Shown here: piece by piece, positions 52,042 to 61,220 of the stretch
Layout of the letters: each line of letters starts with the position of its first letter
Numbering within the stretch: the stretch's first letter is position 1
Origin: RYN-230 sp963717125
GTDB taxonomy: Bacteria; Actinomycetota; Actinomycetes; Streptosporangiales; Streptosporangiaceae
Direction: 5' to 3'
DNA length: 64,000 nt
Assembly (NCBI GenBank): GCA_963717125.1
Contig: CAVQVG010000015.1
Coordinates: 654,353-718,352 of the forward strand
Translations under genes and position numbers: made by a program
Notes under the pieces: model-generated
What the model was told of the DNA's origin: nothing
What the model saw: only the letters and a program-made list of their open reading frames with translations
The model's database searches: none

Positions 52042-54392
52042 GCGGGGCGTACGGCCGGCTGCCGCGCAAAGAGGATGCCCGGTTCGTGCGCGGCCTGGGC
52101 ACGTTCACCGACGACGTCGCGCTGCCCGGGATGCTGCACGGGGTCATCCTGCGCAGCCCGCTGGCGCACGCCCGGATCGTCTCGGTGGACACCGCCGCGG
52201 CCGAGGCGCATCCCAAGGTCCGGGCGGTCATCACCGGCGCCATGCTGGAACAGCGCCAGCTGGCCTGGATGCCGACCCTGTCCCGGGACGTGCAGGCCGT
52301 CCTGGCCACCGACAAGGTGCGCTTCCAGGGCCAGGAGGTGGCGTTCGTGGTGGCCGAGGACGCCTACGCGGCCCGGGACGCGCTCGAGCTCATCGACGTG
52401 GAGTACGAGCCGCTGCCGGTGGTGGCCGACGCGACCCGGGCCCTGGACCCGGGTGCCCCGGTGATCCGCGACGACCTGGCCGGGCAGCGGGACAACCACA
52501 TCTTCGACTGGTCGGCCGGGGACCAGGCGGCGACCGACGCGGCGTTCGCGGCCGCCGACGTCGTCGTCACCCAGGACATGCTCTACCCGCGCTCGCACCC
52601 GGCCCCGCTGGAGACCTGCGGCTCCGTCGCCGACCTGGACCCGGTGTCCGGGAAGCTGACCGTGTGGTGCACCAGCCAGGCCCCGCACGCGCACCGCACC
52701 ATGTACGCGCTGCTGGCCGGGCTGCCCGAGCACAAGATCCGGATCATCTCGCCGGACATCGGCGGCGGGTTCGGCAACAAGGTGCCGATCTACCCCGGGT
52801 ACCTGTGCGCCGTGGTCGGCTCGATGCTGACCGGCAAGCCGGTCAAGTGGATGGAGGACCGGTCGGAGAACCTGATGTCCACCGCGTTCGCCCGGGACTA
52901 CCACATGCACGGCGAGATCGCGGCCACCCGGGACGGCCGGATCCTCGGCCTGCGGGCCCAGGTGCTGGCCGATCACGGCGCGTTCAACGGCTCGGCCCAG
53001 CCGACCAAGTTCCCGGCCGGGTTCTTCCACATCTTCACCGGGTCCTACGACCTGCGCGCCGCGCACTGCGCGGTCACCGGCGTGTACACGAACAAGGCCC
53101 CCGGCGGCGTCGCCTACTCGTGCTCGTTCCGCATCGCCGAAGGCGTGTACCTGGTCGAGCGGATGGTGGACCTGCTGGCCGCCGAGCTGGACATGGACCC
53201 GGCCGAACTGCGGATGAAGAACCTGCTCCGGCCCGAGCAGTTCCCCTACACCGCCCCGACCGGCTGGGAGTACGACTCCGGGGACTACCCGCGGGCGCTC
53301 CAGCTGGCGATGGACATGGCGGGCTACCCCGGCCTGCGCCGCGAGCAGGCGGAGAAGCGGGCCCGCGGCGAGCACATGGGCATCGGGCTGAGCTGCTTCA
53401 CCGAGGGGGTGGGGGCCGGCCCGCGCAAGCACATGGACATCCTCGGCCTGGGCATGGCCGACGGCGCGGACCTGCGCGTGCACCCGACCGGCACGGCCGT
53501 GCTGGGCATCTCCTGCCAGACCCAGGGGCAGGGGCACGAGACCACGTTCGCCCAGCTCGTGGCCGAGGAGCTGGGGCTGTCCCCCGCGGACGTCGAGGTG
53601 GTGCACGGGGACACCGACCGGACCCCGTTCGGCCTGGGCACGTACGGGTCCCGGTCCACGCCGGTGTCCGGGGCGGCCGCCGTGGTGGCCGCCCGCAAGG
53701 TCCGCGAGCGGGCCAGGATCGTGGCCGCCGCCATGCTGGAAGCCGCGCCCGAGGACCTGGAGTGGGCCGGCGGCCGGTGGCAGGTGCGCGGTGACCCGGA
53801 GCAGGGCCGGACCATCGCCGAGATCGCGATGGCCGCGCACTCCGGGCTGGAGCTGCCGCCCGGGGTGGACGGGCACCTGGACGCGGGCACGGTCTACAAC
53901 CCGCCCAACCTCACCTATCCGTACGGCGCGTACATCTGCGTGGTCGACCTCGACCCGGGCACCGGGGAGGTCCGGGTGCGCCGCTTCGTCGCCGTGGACG
54001 ACTGCGGGGTCCGGATCAACCCGATGATCGTGGAAGGGCAGTTGCACGGCGGCCTGGCCGACGGCGTCGGCATGGCCTTGATGCAGGCCATCACGTACGA
54101 CACCGACGGGAACTGCCTGGCCGGGTCGTTCATGGACTACCTGCTGCCCACGTCGGTGGAGTGCCCGTCCTGGGAGCTGGGCGAGACCGTCACCCCGTGC
54201 CCGCACCACCCGGTCGGGGCCAAGGGCGTCGGCGAGTCGGCCACCGTCGGCTCGCCCGCCGCCGTGGTCAACGCGGTCATGGACGCGCTCCGCCCGTTCG
54301 GCGTCCGGCACGCCGACATGCCGCTCACCCCGGCCAACGTCTGGTCGGCCATCCAGGGCCGCCCGGTCCGCACCGATTTGTCCGTCAGCTGA
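52038..54392 (+). CDS. coxL: CO dehydrogenase large subunit, form I-type (set B)
   Basis: A 784-residue molybdopterin-binding subunit. The active-site loop is AYSCSFR with Cys362, fitting the form I pattern AYxCSFR but with Ser where the set A protein has Arg. Other motifs: GGGFGNKVPIYPG, GQGHETTFAQ and GAKGVGESATVG. GTG at 52038 follows AGGAGG. Sequence is clearly homologous to the set A subunit throughout but diverged, so this is not a recent duplication. Substrate is most likely CO; a related substrate cannot be excluded. Confidence 0.9.
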   Translation: MSGAYGRLPRKEDARFVRGLGTFTDDVALPGMLHGVILRSPLAHARIVSVDTAAAEAHPKVRAVITGAMLEQRQLAWMPTLSRDVQAVLATDKVRFQGQEVAFVVAEDAYAARDALELIDVEYEPLPVVADATRALDPGAPVIRDDLAGQRDNHIFDWSAGDQAATDAAFAAADVVVTQDMLYPRSHPAPLETCGSVADLDPVSGKLTVWCTSQAPHAHRTMYALLAGLPEHKIRIISPDIGGGFGNKVPIYPGYLCAVVGSMLTGKPVKWMEDRSENLMSTAFARDYHMHGEIAATRDGRILGLRAQVLADHGAFNGSAQPTKFPAGFFHIFTGSYDLRAAHCAVTGVYTNKAPGGVAYSCSFRIAEGVYLVERMVDLLAAELDMDPAELRMKNLLRPEQFPYTAPTGWEYDSGDYPRALQLAMDMAGYPGLRREQAEKRARGEHMGIGLSCFTEGVGAGPRKHMDILGLGMADGADLRVHPTGTAVLGISCQTQGQGHETTFAQLVAEELGLSPADVEVVHGDTDRTPFGLGTYGSRSTPVSGAAAVVAARKVRERARIVAAAMLEAAPEDLEWAGGRWQVRGDPEQGRTIAEIAMAAHSGLELPPGVDGHLDAGTVYNPPNLTYPYGAYICVVDLDPGTGEVRVRRFVAVDDCGVRINPMIVEGQLHGGLADGVGMALMQAITYDTDGNCLAGSFMDYLLPTSVECPSWELGETVTPCPHHPVGAKGVGESATVGSPAAVVNAVMDALRPFGVRHADMPLTPANVWSAIQGRPVRTDLSVS

Positions 54393-54442
54393 TCCGAAGC
54401 GCGGCAGCAGTCGTTCGGCGCGAAGCGGCGATCGGGGGGCTT

Positions 54443-54460
54443 CGGGGGGTCGTCCCCCCG
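54443..54460. repeat. GC hairpin between coxL and moxR of set B
   Basis: CGGGGGG and CCCCCCG flank a TCGT loop (54443-54460), in the 82-base gap before moxR. It may attenuate downstream transcription. An 18-base stretch (54446-54463) recurs exactly inside dciA at 30088-30105. Confidence 0.6.
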
Positions 54461-54474
54461 GGCATTATGGAGCT

Positions 54475-55386
54475 ATGCAGGAATCCACCCGGAACGGCGG
54501 CATCGTGGACCGGCTGCCCGACGTCGCGACGCTGATGCGCGATCTCGACGTGGCCGGCTACCTGGCCGACGACCCACTCGGCGTGGCGCTGTTCCTCGCC
54601 GCCCGGATGGGCCAGCCCATCCTGCTGGAAGGCGAGCCCGGGGTGGGCAAGACCGAGGCGGCCAAGGCGCTGGCCGGCGCGCTGGACACGCCCCTGATCC
54701 GGTTGCAGTGCTACGAAGGGCTGACGTCGGCCGAGGCGCTGTACGAGTGGAACTACCCGCGCCAGCTGCTGGCCATCCGGCTGGCCGAGGCCCGCGGCGA
54801 GCAACTCCGTGACGCCGACCTGTTCAGCGCGGAGTACCTGCTGGCCCGCCCGTTGCTGGCCGCGCTGGACCATCCCGGCCCGCGGCCCGCGGTGCTGCTG
54901 ATCGACGAGGTGGACCGGGGCGACGACGAGTTCGAGGCGTTCCTGTTCGAGCTGCTCGCCGAGGCCGCGGTCACGATCCCGGAACTGGGCACCCGCCGCG
55001 CGGCCTACCCGCCGGTGGTGGTGCTCACCTCCAACCGCACCCGGGACCTGCACGACGCGCTGAAGCGGCGCTGCCTGTACCACTGGATCGAGTACCCGGA
55101 CACCGAGCGGGTGGCGGCCATCATCCGCCGCCGGGTGCCGGCCGCGGCGGCCCCGCTGGCCAGCCAGGTGGCCAGCGGCATCGCCCGGCTGCGCGGCCTG
55201 GACCTGGCCAAGCCGCCCGGGGTGGCCGAGGCGATCAGCTGGGCGGAGGCACTGGTCGTGTTGGGCGCAGACCGCATCGACGAGGCGGTGGCCGCACAGA
55301 CAGCGGGCGTTGTGCTGAAGTATTCCGAGGACCTGCAGGTGCTCCGGGCCGCTGGGTTCGCGACCGCGGCCAGCGATGGGGACTGA
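54475..55386 (+). CDS. coxD: MoxR-family AAA ATPase, CoxD-like (set B)
   Basis: A 303-residue AAA+ ATPase with Walker A GEPGVGKTE, Walker B VLLIDEVD, and LTSNRTRDLHDALKRRCLYHWIEYP, closely similar to the set A protein. With the VWA partner it is expected to activate the CO dehydrogenase active site. ATG at 54475 (ATGGAG just upstream). It overlaps coxE by 11 bases. Confidence 0.87.
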   Translation: MQESTRNGGIVDRLPDVATLMRDLDVAGYLADDPLGVALFLAARMGQPILLEGEPGVGKTEAAKALAGALDTPLIRLQCYEGLTSAEALYEWNYPRQLLAIRLAEARGEQLRDADLFSAEYLLARPLLAALDHPGPRPAVLLIDEVDRGDDEFEAFLFELLAEAAVTIPELGTRRAAYPPVVVLTSNRTRDLHDALKRRCLYHWIEYPDTERVAAIIRRRVPAAAAPLASQVASGIARLRGLDLAKPPGVAEAISWAEALVVLGADRIDEAVAAQTAGVVLKYSEDLQVLRAAGFATAASDGD

Positions 55387-56659
55387 CGACCTGGCGCTGA
55401 TCGCCGCGCGGCTCGGCGCGGCGCTGCGCGCTGCGGGCGTGCCCGCCGACCCGGCACGCTGCGAGCGGTTCGCCGCGGCGGTCACGGTGGCCAGGCCGGC
55501 CAGCCGGTACCAGCTGTACCTGTGCGCGCTGGCCACGCTGGTCGCCGGGCAGGCCCAGGTGGATCCGCTGCGCCGGGTGTTCGCCGACTTCTTTGGCAGC
55601 ACCGGCGAGGACGATGCGCCGCCGCGTGGCACGGACCTGCCGCTGCCCGCCCGGGGCAGCCCAGATGACCTGCTGGCGGAGGCGGCGCGAGCGGCTCAGC
55701 AGCATGGGCGGCCGGACGCGGACGGCCAGCCGGACGGCGCGGCGCCGGACGGGACGCGAGCGGACGGCCAGGGCAGCAGCGAGCGGGTCCCGGTCGCGGA
55801 CGACGAGGCGGCGCCGGAGGACGAAGACGGGGCCGGCTACCCGGCGCTGGCCAGCCGGACGGAACGGCTGGCCAGCACCGACTTCGCCGAGCTGACCCCG
55901 GCGGAACTCCAGGCGCTGGCCGGGCTGATGCGCAACCTCACCCTGGCCGTGCCGCAGCGCCGTTCCCGGCGGCAGCGGTCCACCTCCCGCGGCAAGCACA
56001 CCGACCTGCGCAGCACGCTGCGCCAGGCGCGGCGCACCGGGGGGCACCCGCTGCGGCTGGCCCGGCGGGCGCCGGCCATGCGACCCCGGCAGCTGATCGT
56101 GCTGTGTGACATCTCCGGGTCGATGGAGCCGTACGCGCGGGCCATGCTGCAACTGCTGTACTGCGCGGCGGGCGGCGCCGAGGCGGAGGTGTTCACGTTC
56201 GCCACCCGGCTGACCCGGCTCACCCCCGCGCTCGCTCACATGTCCGCCGAGCAGGCCCTGCACCGGGCCGGCCAGGCCGCGCCGGACTGGCTGGGCGGGA
56301 CCCGGATCGGCGCCGCGCTGAAGGAGTTCAACGACACCCGGGGGCGGCCCGGCCTGGCCCGTGGCGCGGTCGTCCTGATCATCTCGGACGGCTGGGACAC
56401 CGGCGACCCGGCCGTCGTGCGCCGCGAGATGCAGCGGCTGTCCCGGGTGGCGCACCGCATCATCTGGGTCAACCCGCGGACCAAGAGCGAGCATTACCGT
56501 CCGCTGGCCGGCGGCATGGCCGCGGCGTGGCCGTTCTGCGACGCGGTGGTCAGCGCGCATTCGGTGCACGCCCTGGACGAGCTCACCGCGGCGCTGGCCC
56601 GCCCGTCCCGGCACCGCCCCTCGTCCATGGACGCCACCCGCCGCCTCCCCGCCCGCTGA
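55376..56659 (+). CDS. coxE: CoxE-like VWA domain protein (set B)
   Basis: A 427-residue protein: N-terminal helical CoxE domain (about 1-85), a long acidic, disordered linker (about 86-165), then a VWA domain with the metal site DISGSM, the conserved threonine stretch GGTRIGAALKEF and ISDGWDTGDPAV. VWA proteins of this kind work with MoxR ATPases in metalloenzyme assembly. ATG at 55376. Unlike the set A gene it is intact, so it may serve both enzymes. Confidence 0.87.
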   Translation: MGTDDLALIAARLGAALRAAGVPADPARCERFAAAVTVARPASRYQLYLCALATLVAGQAQVDPLRRVFADFFGSTGEDDAPPRGTDLPLPARGSPDDLLAEAARAAQQHGRPDADGQPDGAAPDGTRADGQGSSERVPVADDEAAPEDEDGAGYPALASRTERLASTDFAELTPAELQALAGLMRNLTLAVPQRRSRRQRSTSRGKHTDLRSTLRQARRTGGHPLRLARRAPAMRPRQLIVLCDISGSMEPYARAMLQLLYCAAGGAEAEVFTFATRLTRLTPALAHMSAEQALHRAGQAAPDWLGGTRIGAALKEFNDTRGRPGLARGAVVLIISDGWDTGDPAVVRREMQRLSRVAHRIIWVNPRTKSEHYRPLAGGMAAAWPFCDAVVSAHSVHALDELTAALARPSRHRPSSMDATRRLPAR

Positions 56660-56791
56660 CCCCCCCATCCCCCGCCGTCCCTCGAGCGTGGCCCCAAGGC
56701 GAAAGCTCGGCGGGAGGAACGTTTAGCGGTTCGGGTACTTAGGGTAGTTAGGCGGTGGCTTAGCGTATAGGGCGGGAAGGCCGGGGACGTC

Positions 56792-58138
56792 ATGAGTGCG
56801 CCAGCAACGATGGTGCCGCGGCGGACCGTACTCGGTACCGGGGCCGCGCTGGGGACCGGGCTGGTGGCGCCCAAGGCGTTGCGGCCGGCGGTGGCCGGGC
56901 GGGTACCCGCCGTGGCCCGCGGGCCCGCGGTCATCCGGGATCCGGCCGTCTTCTTCGCCGACCCGAGCCTGAACTTGCAGGCGCTGTTCACCGTCGGCGC
57001 GGCCGGGTACGGGGCGGCCGAGTACGGCGAGTTCGCCACCGCCGTGGCCGGGGTGCACGCCGAAGGCGACAGCTATGACGCGTTCTATCGCGGGTTCCGC
57101 GACCTGGGCCTGCTCGCTAGCCGGTTCGGGCACGAGGCCCTGGCCCGGGGCAACCGGACCGCGGCCCGCGGTGCGTTCCTGCGCGCGGCCAGCTACCTGG
57201 CCAACCCGCTCTATGTCGCGATCGGCACCCGTCACCCGCGGCGGCAGGCGGCGGCCTACCGGGCGATGAACGACGCCTGGGTGCGGGCCGCCGGGCTGCT
57301 GGAGCCGGCCGCCGAGCCGGTGCGGATCCGCTACGGGCGGACCAGCCTGCCGGGCTGGCTGCTCCGCCCGCCCGGGGCCGCGCCCGGCGCCAGGCGGCCC
57401 ACGATCATCTTCAACAACGGTAACGACGCGCAGCTCATCGGGCTGTACGTGTACGGCGCGGCGGAGGCGGCGGCGCTCGGCTACAACGCGCTGCTGTTCG
57501 AGGGCCCCGGGCAGGGATCGATGCTGTTCCTGCGCGGCATCGGGTTCCGGCCCGACTGGGAGGCCGTGATCACCCCGGTCGTCAACTACCTGATCAGCCG
57601 GCCGGACGTCGATCCGGGCCGCATCGCGCTGGTCGGCTGGAGCCAGGGCGGCGCGCTGGCCGCCCGGGCCGCGGCCTTCGAGCACCGACTGGCCGCGCTG
57701 GTGCTGGACCCGGGCGTGTCCGACTTCATGGCCGCGTTCCACCTGCCCGAGCAGTTGGTCGCGCTGGCCCGGACCCACCCGGACGAGGCGGACCGGGCCT
57801 GGGCCAAGATCTTCACCCGGCTGCCGGCCGGCGTCCAGTTCAGCTTCATCAAGGCGAGCTACCCGTTCCGGCGGCCGGCGTTTTCCGCGCTGGCCCGGGC
57901 GCTGGAACAGTACGGTACGGCGGCCTACCTGCCGGAGATCACCGCCCCGGCGCTGGTCACCCAGTATCAGGGCGAGACGGCGTTCCCCGGCCAGGGCGCC
58001 GCGGCGCTGCGGCTGCTCCAGTCGGCCGCGACGCTGCACGAGTTCACCGCGGCCGCGGGCTGCCAGTTCCACGACGCCCCGATGGCGCCGCAGCGGCGCA
58101 ACCAGGTGCTGTTCGACTGGCTGGACGGGATCCTGTAA
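56792..58138 (+). CDS. Alpha/beta hydrolase with a Tat-type signal
   Basis: A 448-residue protein. Residues 8-30 (VPRRTVLGTGAALGTGLVAP) resemble a twin-arginine signal peptide, so export is likely. The hydrolase domain begins near 190 (RRPTIIFNNGNDAQ), with oxyanion-region FEGPGQGSM, nucleophile GWSQGG and a late histidine in QFHDAP; the N-terminal helical lid domain resembles FrsA/2,6-dihydroxypseudooxynicotine-hydrolase-type esterases. Substrate unknown. It is preceded by 132 non-coding bases after coxE, so it probably has its own promoter. Confidence 0.8.
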   Translation: MSAPATMVPRRTVLGTGAALGTGLVAPKALRPAVAGRVPAVARGPAVIRDPAVFFADPSLNLQALFTVGAAGYGAAEYGEFATAVAGVHAEGDSYDAFYRGFRDLGLLASRFGHEALARGNRTAARGAFLRAASYLANPLYVAIGTRHPRRQAAAYRAMNDAWVRAAGLLEPAAEPVRIRYGRTSLPGWLLRPPGAAPGARRPTIIFNNGNDAQLIGLYVYGAAEAAALGYNALLFEGPGQGSMLFLRGIGFRPDWEAVITPVVNYLISRPDVDPGRIALVGWSQGGALAARAAAFEHRLAALVLDPGVSDFMAAFHLPEQLVALARTHPDEADRAWAKIFTRLPAGVQFSFIKASYPFRRPAFSALARALEQYGTAAYLPEITAPALVTQYQGETAFPGQGAAALRLLQSAATLHEFTAAAGCQFHDAPMAPQRRNQVLFDWLDGIL

Positions 58139-58361
58139 CCCGGTTAAGGCAAGGGTCAAAACGTCCATTAAGCACGCGCCAAAGGCGCGCGCCGCCGACT
58201 GGACTGAGGAGCGCGGAGCGAGGAACGAGCTACACGCGACGAGGGAAGTCGGCGGGTAAAGCGCGCCGGAGGCGCAAAGAAACACTGTCTGCGGAGTTTT
58301 CCGCATTCCCACAATAGGCCGTGATACGTTCGTTATCCGAGTTCATCTGGAGTGAGCCGCC
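58139..58361. other. Structured non-coding stretch with nested inverted repeats
   Basis: No gene is seen. Inverted repeats: CGCGCC/GGCGCG around AAA (58175-58189), CCGCCGACT (58192-58200) with AGTCGGCGG (58247-58255), and GCGCC/GGCGC around GGA (58263-58275). Between the long arms lies a purine-rich GAGGAGCGCGGAGCGAGG stretch. It resembles extragenic repeat elements of actinomycetes or a structured leader. Confidence 0.5.
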
Positions 58362-59555
58362 ATGTCCTTCCTGCTCGAGGACGACTATCCCGGGGCGGGC
58401 CGGCCGCAGCCCGCCGCCTGGAGTCAGCGTTCCCAGCCGGAGCCGGACTGGGCGGGGCAGGACGAGGACCCGGCGTACTACGAGCCCGCCTACGCGGACC
58501 CCGCCTACGCGGACCCGGGCTACGCGGAGCCGGGCTACTACGAGCCGGACGGGTATTACCAGGGTCCGCCCTATTACCAAGATCCCCCCGACGTGCCGGG
58601 GGACGACTTTCCCGGGCAGCCCGAGCCGGACGCGTACCTGGACGCCGTGGCCGACGATTATGCCGAGACCGGGGCAGCGGCGGGGATTTCCGATGGCCCG
58701 CCATCCCCGGGCCGCCCGCGCGGCCGGCGGCACCGCGGCGGGCGGCGGCGCCGGTTCGGCACCGGGGTGCAGCGGATGGCCGGGCTCCTGGTGGCGGCCG
58801 CGTCGGTGGCCGGCGTTGTGCTGCTGGCGCCGTCGATCCTGACCGCGGCGAAGAACCGGCCGCTCACCGGGGTGGTCAGCCGGAGCAGCCTGGCCAGCCT
58901 CAACTTCGGGGTAGCCGGCCGGGTAGGCAAGATCGTGGTCCGGCTCGGGCAGGTGGTGCGCAAGGGCGAGGTGCTGGCCCGGGAGGCCGCGCCGGGCGGC
59001 CTCGGCCCGGTGCGGACCGACCGAGCCGCGATCGCGGCGGACAAGGCGGACCTGGCCGCGCTGACCGCGGCCGCGGCGCCGCCCGCCAGCGTGGCCGCGG
59101 CCCGGGCTCAGCTGGCCAAGGACCAGACGCAGCGGGCGGCCGACCAGGCGGCCATGGTGATCAAGGCGCCCCGGCCGGGGACCGTGATCGCCGTCTTCGG
59201 CCAGGCCGGTGCGACGGTCACCTCAGCCGGGCTGCGCAGCGCGGCGGCCGCCGCCCGCCCGGCCGGGTCGCTGGCCAGCCTGCGGGCGGGCGGCATGGCG
59301 CTGCCGGTGCTCGCGCTGCGCATCTCCGGTGAGGTGCTGGTCAAGGTGTCCATCCCGGCCCGGTCCACGGCCAAGGTGCGGGTCGGCGACACGGTGGCCC
59401 TCGCGATCCCGGCCGACCGGCTGACCGGGGTCAGCGGCACCATCACCAGGCTGACCAGGCAGCCGGGCGGCGAACTCCGGGCAGTGGTCCAGGTCAGCCG
59501 GACCAGCATCACCCCGCTGGCCGGGATGACGGCCGAGGTGCTGCTGGGCGCATGA
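58362..59555 (+). CDS. Membrane-anchored adaptor-like protein with Tyr/Pro repeats
   Basis: A 397-residue protein: cytosolic N-terminal region with repeats YADPAYADPGYAEPGYYEP-like (about 37-75), a basic stretch (RGRRHRGGRRRR), one transmembrane helix (about 138-158), then a HlyD-like extracytoplasmic part with a lipoyl/hairpin region (GVAGRVGKIVVRLGQVVRKGEVLAREA), a helical piece (about 220-260) and a beta-barrel-like end (KVRVGDTVALAIPADRL). This is the plan of periplasmic adaptor proteins of ABC exporters, though no transporter gene is adjacent. The start ATG at 58362 lacks a strong ribosome site. Confidence 0.72.
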   Translation: MSFLLEDDYPGAGRPQPAAWSQRSQPEPDWAGQDEDPAYYEPAYADPAYADPGYAEPGYYEPDGYYQGPPYYQDPPDVPGDDFPGQPEPDAYLDAVADDYAETGAAAGISDGPPSPGRPRGRRHRGGRRRRFGTGVQRMAGLLVAAASVAGVVLLAPSILTAAKNRPLTGVVSRSSLASLNFGVAGRVGKIVVRLGQVVRKGEVLAREAAPGGLGPVRTDRAAIAADKADLAALTAAAAPPASVAAARAQLAKDQTQRAADQAAMVIKAPRPGTVIAVFGQAGATVTSAGLRSAAAAARPAGSLASLRAGGMALPVLALRISGEVLVKVSIPARSTAKVRVGDTVALAIPADRLTGVSGTITRLTRQPGGELRAVVQVSRTSITPLAGMTAEVLLGA

Positions 59556-60900
59556 CCGGTGCGCAGGCCGGCGCTAACGGCCCGGGATAGGCGGCCGGGC
59601 TGATGATCGTGACCCGGTCACCGGCCCGGGCGTGCCGGCCGCGCCGCCGGGCGATCCACCAGCCCGGCATGCCGAGCACCAGCACGGGCACGCCGATCGC
59701 GAACAGCAGCCGCAGCACACCCAGTTGGTGCAGGTCGAACGGCACCAGCTTGTGGGTCATCCGGGCCAGGTAGAGCAGGATCGCGGTGACCGCGGTGACC
59801 CACGGGAACCGCCACTTGGTCATCACCAGGTCCACCACGATCGTGCCCAGCACCGCGCCGGCCGTGTAGTAGGCGTACACGCCGGGGTCGAGCATGATCC
59901 GCGCGGCCACCGCGACCAGCACCACCGCCTGCCAGCGGCCGCGGCGCACCGCCACGCAGCCGGCCGCGACGCCTAGGGCGAGCTGGACAGACCGGTCCCA
60001 CCAGGGGGTCCGGGGGGACATCACGCCGAGCACACGCAGCGCCGAGGAGGGGTTGTTCGGGATGGTGAACTGGGCCACCGACGACAGGGTCCGCGGGTCC
60101 GCGGCCAGGAACGGCAGCCAGGCCACCGCCACCCCGCCGGTGAACGCGCCCAGCGCGGCCAGCCACTGCCGCCGGGGCAGCGCGAAGATCAGCACGACGA
60201 ACGCCGCCGCCCAGGGCTTGGCGTCCGTCGCCGCGGCCAGGGCCAGGCCCGCCCACAGCGGGTTACGCCGCGCCACCGCGTGCATGGCGGCCACCGCGAA
60301 ACACAGCGCGAGCAGGTCGTCGAGGTGCGCGAAGTGGGTGGTCAGCTCGGTCCATACGGGCAGGAAGAACAGCCCGGCCAGGAAGAGCCGGATCTGCTTG
60401 GCCCGTTCCGCGGCGGGCAGCAGTCGCCAGACGGCCCACAGCACCACCGGGCCGGTGGCCGACATGAGCAGCACGGCGGCCAGTTCGCCCTGGCCCGGGC
60501 CGAGCAGCCGGAGCACCCCGGAGACGGCCAGCGCCAGCGGCCCGATCTGCAGGTCGGGGTGGGCCGCGTAGAGCTGCAGGCCGGTGCCCGGGCCGGCCGC
60601 GAACAGCAACTGGCCGCCCTGGGCGAAGAAGTGCCAGGACTGCCCGCTCATCTTGAGCGCCACCTGCAGGGCGACCCACACGGCCGTCCACGGCCAGAGC
60701 AGCCACCACGGCCAGGACACCCGGCGCGGCGAGAACCGGCCAGGCTCGGCCGGCGCCTTGGCCGACAGCTTGGTTGGCGCCGCGGCCGGTGGGTCCTTGA
60801 ACCAGTCCTCAGGCCACGGATCCTCGTCCGGCCGCTCCGGCCCCGGCGGCCACGGGCGCCCCGGCGGCGGCCATCCACCCGGCAGCGACGGGTGCTCCAT
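59509..60900 (-). CDS. Multi-pass membrane protein, GT-C/GT87-like glycosyltransferase
   Basis: A 463-residue protein with a proline-rich cytosolic N-terminus (about 1-70) and about ten hydrophobic segments. Features such as HFAHLDDLLALCFAVAAMHAVARR and AATDAKPWAAAF resemble GT-C-fold polyprenol-phosphate-sugar transferases of the GT87 type; the donor and acceptor are unknown. ATG at 60900 is a tentative start; another in-frame ATG lies at 60969. The 3' end overlaps the convergent adaptor gene by 47 bases. Confidence 0.6.
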   Translation of the reverse strand: MEHPSLPGGWPPPGRPWPPGPERPDEDPWPEDWFKDPPAAAPTKLSAKAPAEPGRFSPRRVSWPWWLLWPWTAVWVALQVALKMSGQSWHFFAQGGQLLFAAGPGTGLQLYAAHPDLQIGPLALAVSGVLRLLGPGQGELAAVLLMSATGPVVLWAVWRLLPAAERAKQIRLFLAGLFFLPVWTELTTHFAHLDDLLALCFAVAAMHAVARRNPLWAGLALAAATDAKPWAAAFVVLIFALPRRQWLAALGAFTGGVAVAWLPFLAADPRTLSSVAQFTIPNNPSSALRVLGVMSPRTPWWDRSVQLALGVAAGCVAVRRGRWQAVVLVAVAARIMLDPGVYAYYTAGAVLGTIVVDLVMTKWRFPWVTAVTAILLYLARMTHKLVPFDLHQLGVLRLLFAIGVPVLVLGMPGWWIARRRGRHARAGDRVTIISPAAYPGPLAPACAPVMRPAAPRPSSRPAG

Positions 60901-61220
60901 GATCGAGGGATGGGTGTACCCCGGCGGGGCTGACAAAGCCTCCTTGGCTAGGTATGTGCTGCCCCTCATAGGCCGGAGCGGGCAATTGCGTGGCAAATCA
61001 CCGCACCAGTATCCACGGGCCGGACGTGGGGAATCGGGCAATCAGCTAATTCCTTGGACACCCGGGACGAATCCTTTCCGCAGCGGTAAGAAAGTCGTAA
61101 GAAGTGGTAAGGCGTCTGCTGCTGCGGTGCGGCCATGCGCGGCTAAATCCCGTTGCGGGCCGCGTCGCCGACCTGGTTACCTCGGAGCGGGGCTGGCCGG
61201 CGTAGCGGAAGGGGACCGAG
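60901..61220. other. Divergent intergenic region, no gene seen
   Basis: 320 bases between the membrane-protein gene and the ABC-F gene. The central part is relatively A+T-rich for this window (around 61040-61110, including AAGAAAGTCGTAAGAAGTGG) and should contain promoters for both, but no clear element was identified. Confidence 0.4.

Noticed and set aside
51984..54311. 775-codon open frame on the minus strand opposite coxL (set B)
   Set aside because: Shadow of coxL set B with low-complexity His/Gly/Arg composition.
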